NCBI GenBank assembly: GCA_949752795.1
Contig: CATKHW010000280.1
Coordinates: 682,001 to 746,000 of the forward strand
Source of the DNA: Hyperoodon ampullatus
Taxonomy: Eukaryota > Chordata > Mammalia > Artiodactyla > Ziphiidae
Length of the DNA stretch: 64,000 bases
Direction: 5' to 3'
Shown: one piece after another, positions 61,146 through 64,000 of the stretch
How positions within the stretch are numbered: the stretch's first letter is position 1
Layout: each line of letters opens with the position of its first letter
The notes under the pieces: generated by a model
Database searches by the model: none
What the model was told of the DNA's origin: nothing
Seen by the model: only the letters and a program-made list of their open reading frames with translations
Program-made: the position numbers and the translations under genes

Positions 61146-61254
61146 CTCTCCATTCTGTTTTCAAAATAATGTTTCCTTTGCTTCTGAACCAAACTCAGTC
61201 TTGATCTGTTGGCTCCAATGACACTGGGCACGGGGACTCCTGTTGGGGTCCACT
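61146..61254 (-). other. Possible orphan exon with splice signals
   Basis: On the minus strand, 109 bp is flanked by a plausible acceptor (ending 'tgttactgatcctccag') and donor ('gagag' then 'gtgagag'). It is open in a frame reading TPTGVPVPSVIGANRSRLSL followed by a basic stretch ending in ENRMER. I do not recognise the protein. It could be a relic of a duplicated gene segment near the satellite edge, or chance. A second donor-like site 'aaatgtaagt' lies near 61,374-61,383. Confidence 0.25.
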
Positions 61255-61590
61255 CTGGAGGATCAGTAACAGAAATTGAGAACATTGTAACTTCAATGAA
61301 CAGATGTGTGAGCCAAGCTGTAGTTAACATAGAGCAGTGTATAATGCTCGGGTAAAATAAGATGTTTCTAAGACTTACATTTGATATTTCCATCACTTTC
61401 CTATAAGCAAGTTCAGTGAAGACGTCTGTCTTATTTGTCAGGTCAACATTAGAGAAATGAAGTGATTTATTTCCATGGATGTACATCGAATACTCTTGGC
61501 TGAAGCTTCAATCTTGTTTTGAATGCTTTTCCATTGAAAATGATACCTCTCTTTCAGCTCCCCCATTTCTGAGAAGTATAAAATCTTATA
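61255..61590. other. Unassigned AT-rich sequence
   Basis: The minus-strand 114-codon frame (61,142-61,486) that covers the possible exon continues here, with no recognised domain. No repeat family seen. Confidence 0.3.
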
Positions 61591-61599
61591 ATTTATTAT

Positions 61600-61775
61600 T
61601 ACCAAAGGGGAAAGGTAGGAGAAGGGATAAATTAACAGTTTGGGATTAACACATACACACTGCTATGTATAAAATAGATCATCAACAAGGAACTACTGTA
61701 TAGCACAGGGAACTACACTGAATATTTTGCAATAACCTATAAGGGGAAATAATCTGAAAAAGAATAGATATTTTT
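61600..61775 (+). mobile_element. L1 3'UTR fragment
   Basis: Near-consensus cetartiodactyl L1 3'UTR phrases: 'gtttgggattaacacataca' and 'tactgtatagcacagggaac', then 'aatctgaaaaagaatagata'. It stops before the usual 3' terminus and has no A-tail, so it is truncated at both ends. It belongs to a different 3'UTR subfamily from the young L1 in array 2. Confidence 0.85.
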
Positions 61776-62003
61776 TATTGACATCATCTATCAATGACAG
61801 ATAAAACGTAAACTAAGCAAGGCCGATGGTGAGCACTTCTGACCCTGAAGATTTCAGTCATCTAAAGTTTGGGCTCTGCCTATTTCCCAAGGCCCTTAAA
61901 GGACATACGTGTAGCCGTAGCTTAAAAATTCCCCAGTTTGGGGTTCGGGGAGGCACTGATTTGGAAAAATCCCTGGTGTTCTCCTTACATGCACGGGACC
62001 CTT
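61776..62003. other. Unassigned interval before the fossil satellite units
   Basis: No similarity that I can defend. It sits where the left part of a fossil non-L1 module would be, so it may be too decayed to align. Confidence 0.3.
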
Positions 62004-62571
62004 CCTACAGCTAAAACATGCCTGTCACACCTAGAGGATGGTACACCGTTTGATCGGAAAGAGTTTGGAAAAGGCACCTCATATCCTCATCGCCTGGTGC
62101 TCGGGTTCAACCCTCCAGCATCTTTCCTAACAATCTCCTCACTTGGGGATATCAGCACCATCAACATCCTGTTGCACACAGTTTGGAATTTGTCCAGAGG
62201 ATGAAGCAGAAGGATGAGAAAAATTTAGAGACAAGTCTTAGGTGTTCGGACAGGCACATGCCACTCTAATTTCCAATCCAGAAGACAAATTCATCAAAGG
62301 CTAGAATTGCCCACGGAAACAGAATAGGGCTAGAGGAAATCCCGCTGTTTTGTGTCCAGTTTCCAAAAACACAAGTTGAAAAATGGAACTCAGGGGCACT
62401 AAAATTCATGAAACTGCAGAGATGAAAATATCTATTGTCGAAAAATGTCTTGAGGTAAGTCACAGAAAAGGACTTGTAAGCAAGGGAGAGTGGCAGGAAA
62501 CAGATTTGAAGAGGTAGAAAGGACTCCCCATTAAAGCACAAGAAAAGGGGCTGAACATCGCCAATGATGCA

Positions 62572-62643
62572 GTTGGCCAAAAAGGGTGTATGCATTTTTT
62601 CTGAATATATTCAAGTAAAGGCCATACACACTTTTTATCCAAC
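62572..62643. mobile_element. Degenerate palindrome in the fossil unit (mariner-MITE-like)
   Basis: The left arm begins gttggccaaaaagggtgtat and the right arm ends ctttttatccaac, around the same 'gaatatattc' centre. The arms now differ at many positions and in length. The outer 'gttgg...ccaac' bases fit the mariner MITE termini better than the young array does. This shows that the insertion predates amplification of array 1. Confidence 0.7.
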
Positions 62644-63532
62644 CAAACAGGTGGGCACTGGAAATCAATATCACAAAATGTATCACTTCACATCAGTCAG
62701 AAGGGCCATCCACATAAAGTGTAAACACCAGAAATGCAGGACAGGGCGAGGAGAAAAGGGAGCCCTGTGAGGCTGATAGTGGAAATGTAATTTGCCAACG
62801 GCCACTCTGGAGAAGTGTATTGTGTTTGCTAAAACATCTAAAAAATGAGCTACAGAGCATAGGGCACTTGCACTCATGGGCGTGTACCTTGGGAAAAACA
62901 AAAATCGACAGAAAACAGGCACCCGAACGTTTACCACCTGTCTGTTAAAAAGGGCCTCAACTTGGATATAACCTAAATGTCCCTGGAAGGATAAAATGGA
63001 TAAAAGAGATGGGGTACTTATGTAGAGTGGAATATTACTCATCCAGAAATCAATGAAATAAGGCCAGTTGTAACAACTCTGGAGGAGTTACATACGATCA
63101 TTCTAAGTGACATATGTCAGAAAGAAAAAGACACATATCATAAGATGTCACTTAAAGGTGGAATCAAAAATGGCTACACATGAAATAAATTACAAAACAG
63201 AAACATAGTCAAATATGTAGAAAATAGACATAAGGCTGCTAAATGGGAAAGGTGGGGAATGGTGAGGTATTATCCAGGAGGTTGAAATTAGCAAAGATAC
63301 CATTCCAAGTACCAAATTGAATAACTGACAAGGCCTACACGGTACCTCAAAGAACTGCACTCAGCCCACTCAAGTCACTGGAAAATAATACATATGACTG
63401 GTAAGCATCCGAAAAAGAAGTAATTGTTGTCTCACAGTACATGAATCAAGTGGATGTACAGCAGCAAAAAACAGAGCTTTGAAAATCAGCTGTAACCAAT
63501 ATAAAAATAAATTTAAAACTATTTATAAAAAC
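62644..63532 (+). repeat. L1-derived segment of the fossil unit
   Basis: Reads clearly as degenerate L1 ORF2 end and 3'UTR: 'tggaatattactcatccaga', 'atatgtcagaaagaaaaaga', and an A-rich end at about 63,532. No open frame of ORF2 length remains. Confidence 0.75.
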
Positions 63533-64000
63533 AGTGAGACAGACAAAAATTCTTACAACTTTTGTTGAAGGGCTACGATGTAACATGGATTGAACACATG
63601 TAGACCCACAGCAGGATGATTATATAAGGCTGGAAGCTATGCACGCTAAGAGATGTTAGAGAGGCTGGGTGAGGAAATGCAGACCTTTTAAAGTAATACT
63701 GCCTGGTACCCATTCCATGGGTCCCAAATCTGCAGGTTCAAGGGAATCTTCTGACAGCGAAAACATGCCTGGGAAACCGAGATGAATGTACACCGTGTGC
63801 TCAGGAAAGGTGTCTAAAATGCACCTCATTTTTGATCTCCTGGTGCTGGGGTTCGCCATTCCAGCCACATTACTAACAATCTCCCCACTTGGAGAATCAG
63901 CACCTTTAACCTCCTGTTTCACACAGTTTGCAATTTGTGCAGAGGATAAATGGGAAGAGGGGGAACCAATGAGAGATTAGCTGTAGGACTTTTGACAGGC
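63533..64000. repeat. Non-L1 module of the next fossil unit, cut by window end
   Basis: Contains 'cattccatgggtccc' and 'gggaaccaatgagaga', shared with every array-1 unit. It shows that the fossil region is itself tandem and probably continues beyond the window. Confidence 0.85.

Larger units (their letters stand above)
62004..64000 (+). repeat. Fossil units of satellite 1 (diverged, same period)
   Basis: Collinear with the array-1 unit and in the same orientation, at roughly 65-75% identity by eye, with small gaps. The order is: non-L1 module (62,004-about 62,400), L1 ORF2-end, degenerate palindrome (62,572-62,643), L1 ORF2 end/3'UTR to an A-rich tail at about 63,532, then the next non-L1 module running off the window. 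Matching 'gacaggc' points at 62,249 and 63,994 give a period of 1,745 bp. These copies are closer to L1 consensus than the young array in the L1 part. Confidence 0.85.

Overview
The window is eukaryotic, mammalian and almost entirely repetitive. I see no intact protein-coding gene, tRNA or rRNA. The best match is a whale (cetacean, probably not a dolphin). The first 46.9 kb is a head-to-tail array with a period of about 1,739 bp whose unit contains the 3' end of a LINE-1. That fits the 'common cetacean satellite' as I remember it: about 1.75 kb in most whales, about 1.58 kb in delphinids, and reported to be L1-derived. The younger L1 3' ends further right are also of the cetartiodactyl/cetacean type. 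The species call is inference.

Layout. (1) 1-46,893: satellite array 1, with 26 complete units and a partial unit at each end. Each unit has a non-L1 module of about 0.6 kb, an L1 ORF2-end/3'UTR segment of about 1.1 kb in + orientation, and inside that L1 segment a 74-bp palindrome without a loop. The palindrome's termini resemble a mariner-type MITE. Subtypes alternate as dimers at both ends of the array. A three-unit block of 5,217 bp is duplicated in the middle with three differences seen. (2) 46,894-58,417: a second macrosatellite with a period of about 2.72 kb, four complete units and a divergent fifth partial copy. Each complete unit has a GC-rich module, two separate L1 3' fragments, and one strong CTCF-like motif. 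(3) 58,418-61,800: single-copy-looking DNA with a small minisatellite, a wrecked class I (gamma-like) endogenous retrovirus pol, a possible orphan exon on the minus strand, and an L1 3'UTR scrap. (4) 62,004-64,000: old, strongly diverged units of the array-1 satellite with the same period (about 1,745 bp) and a decayed version of the same palindrome.

Reading of the whole. Array 1 is a young, homogenised satellite. Array 2 and an ERV-bearing segment lie between it and fossil units of the same family, as expected at a satellite block edge. The most interesting signal is the palindrome. It is perfect in 5 of 27 copies, and two copies carry matched substitutions in both arms, implying that one arm templates correction of the other. 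The second point of interest is the CTCF-like site repeated every 2.72 kb. Nothing here amounts to a demonstrated new gene system, and short open frames in the arrays are best treated as chance.
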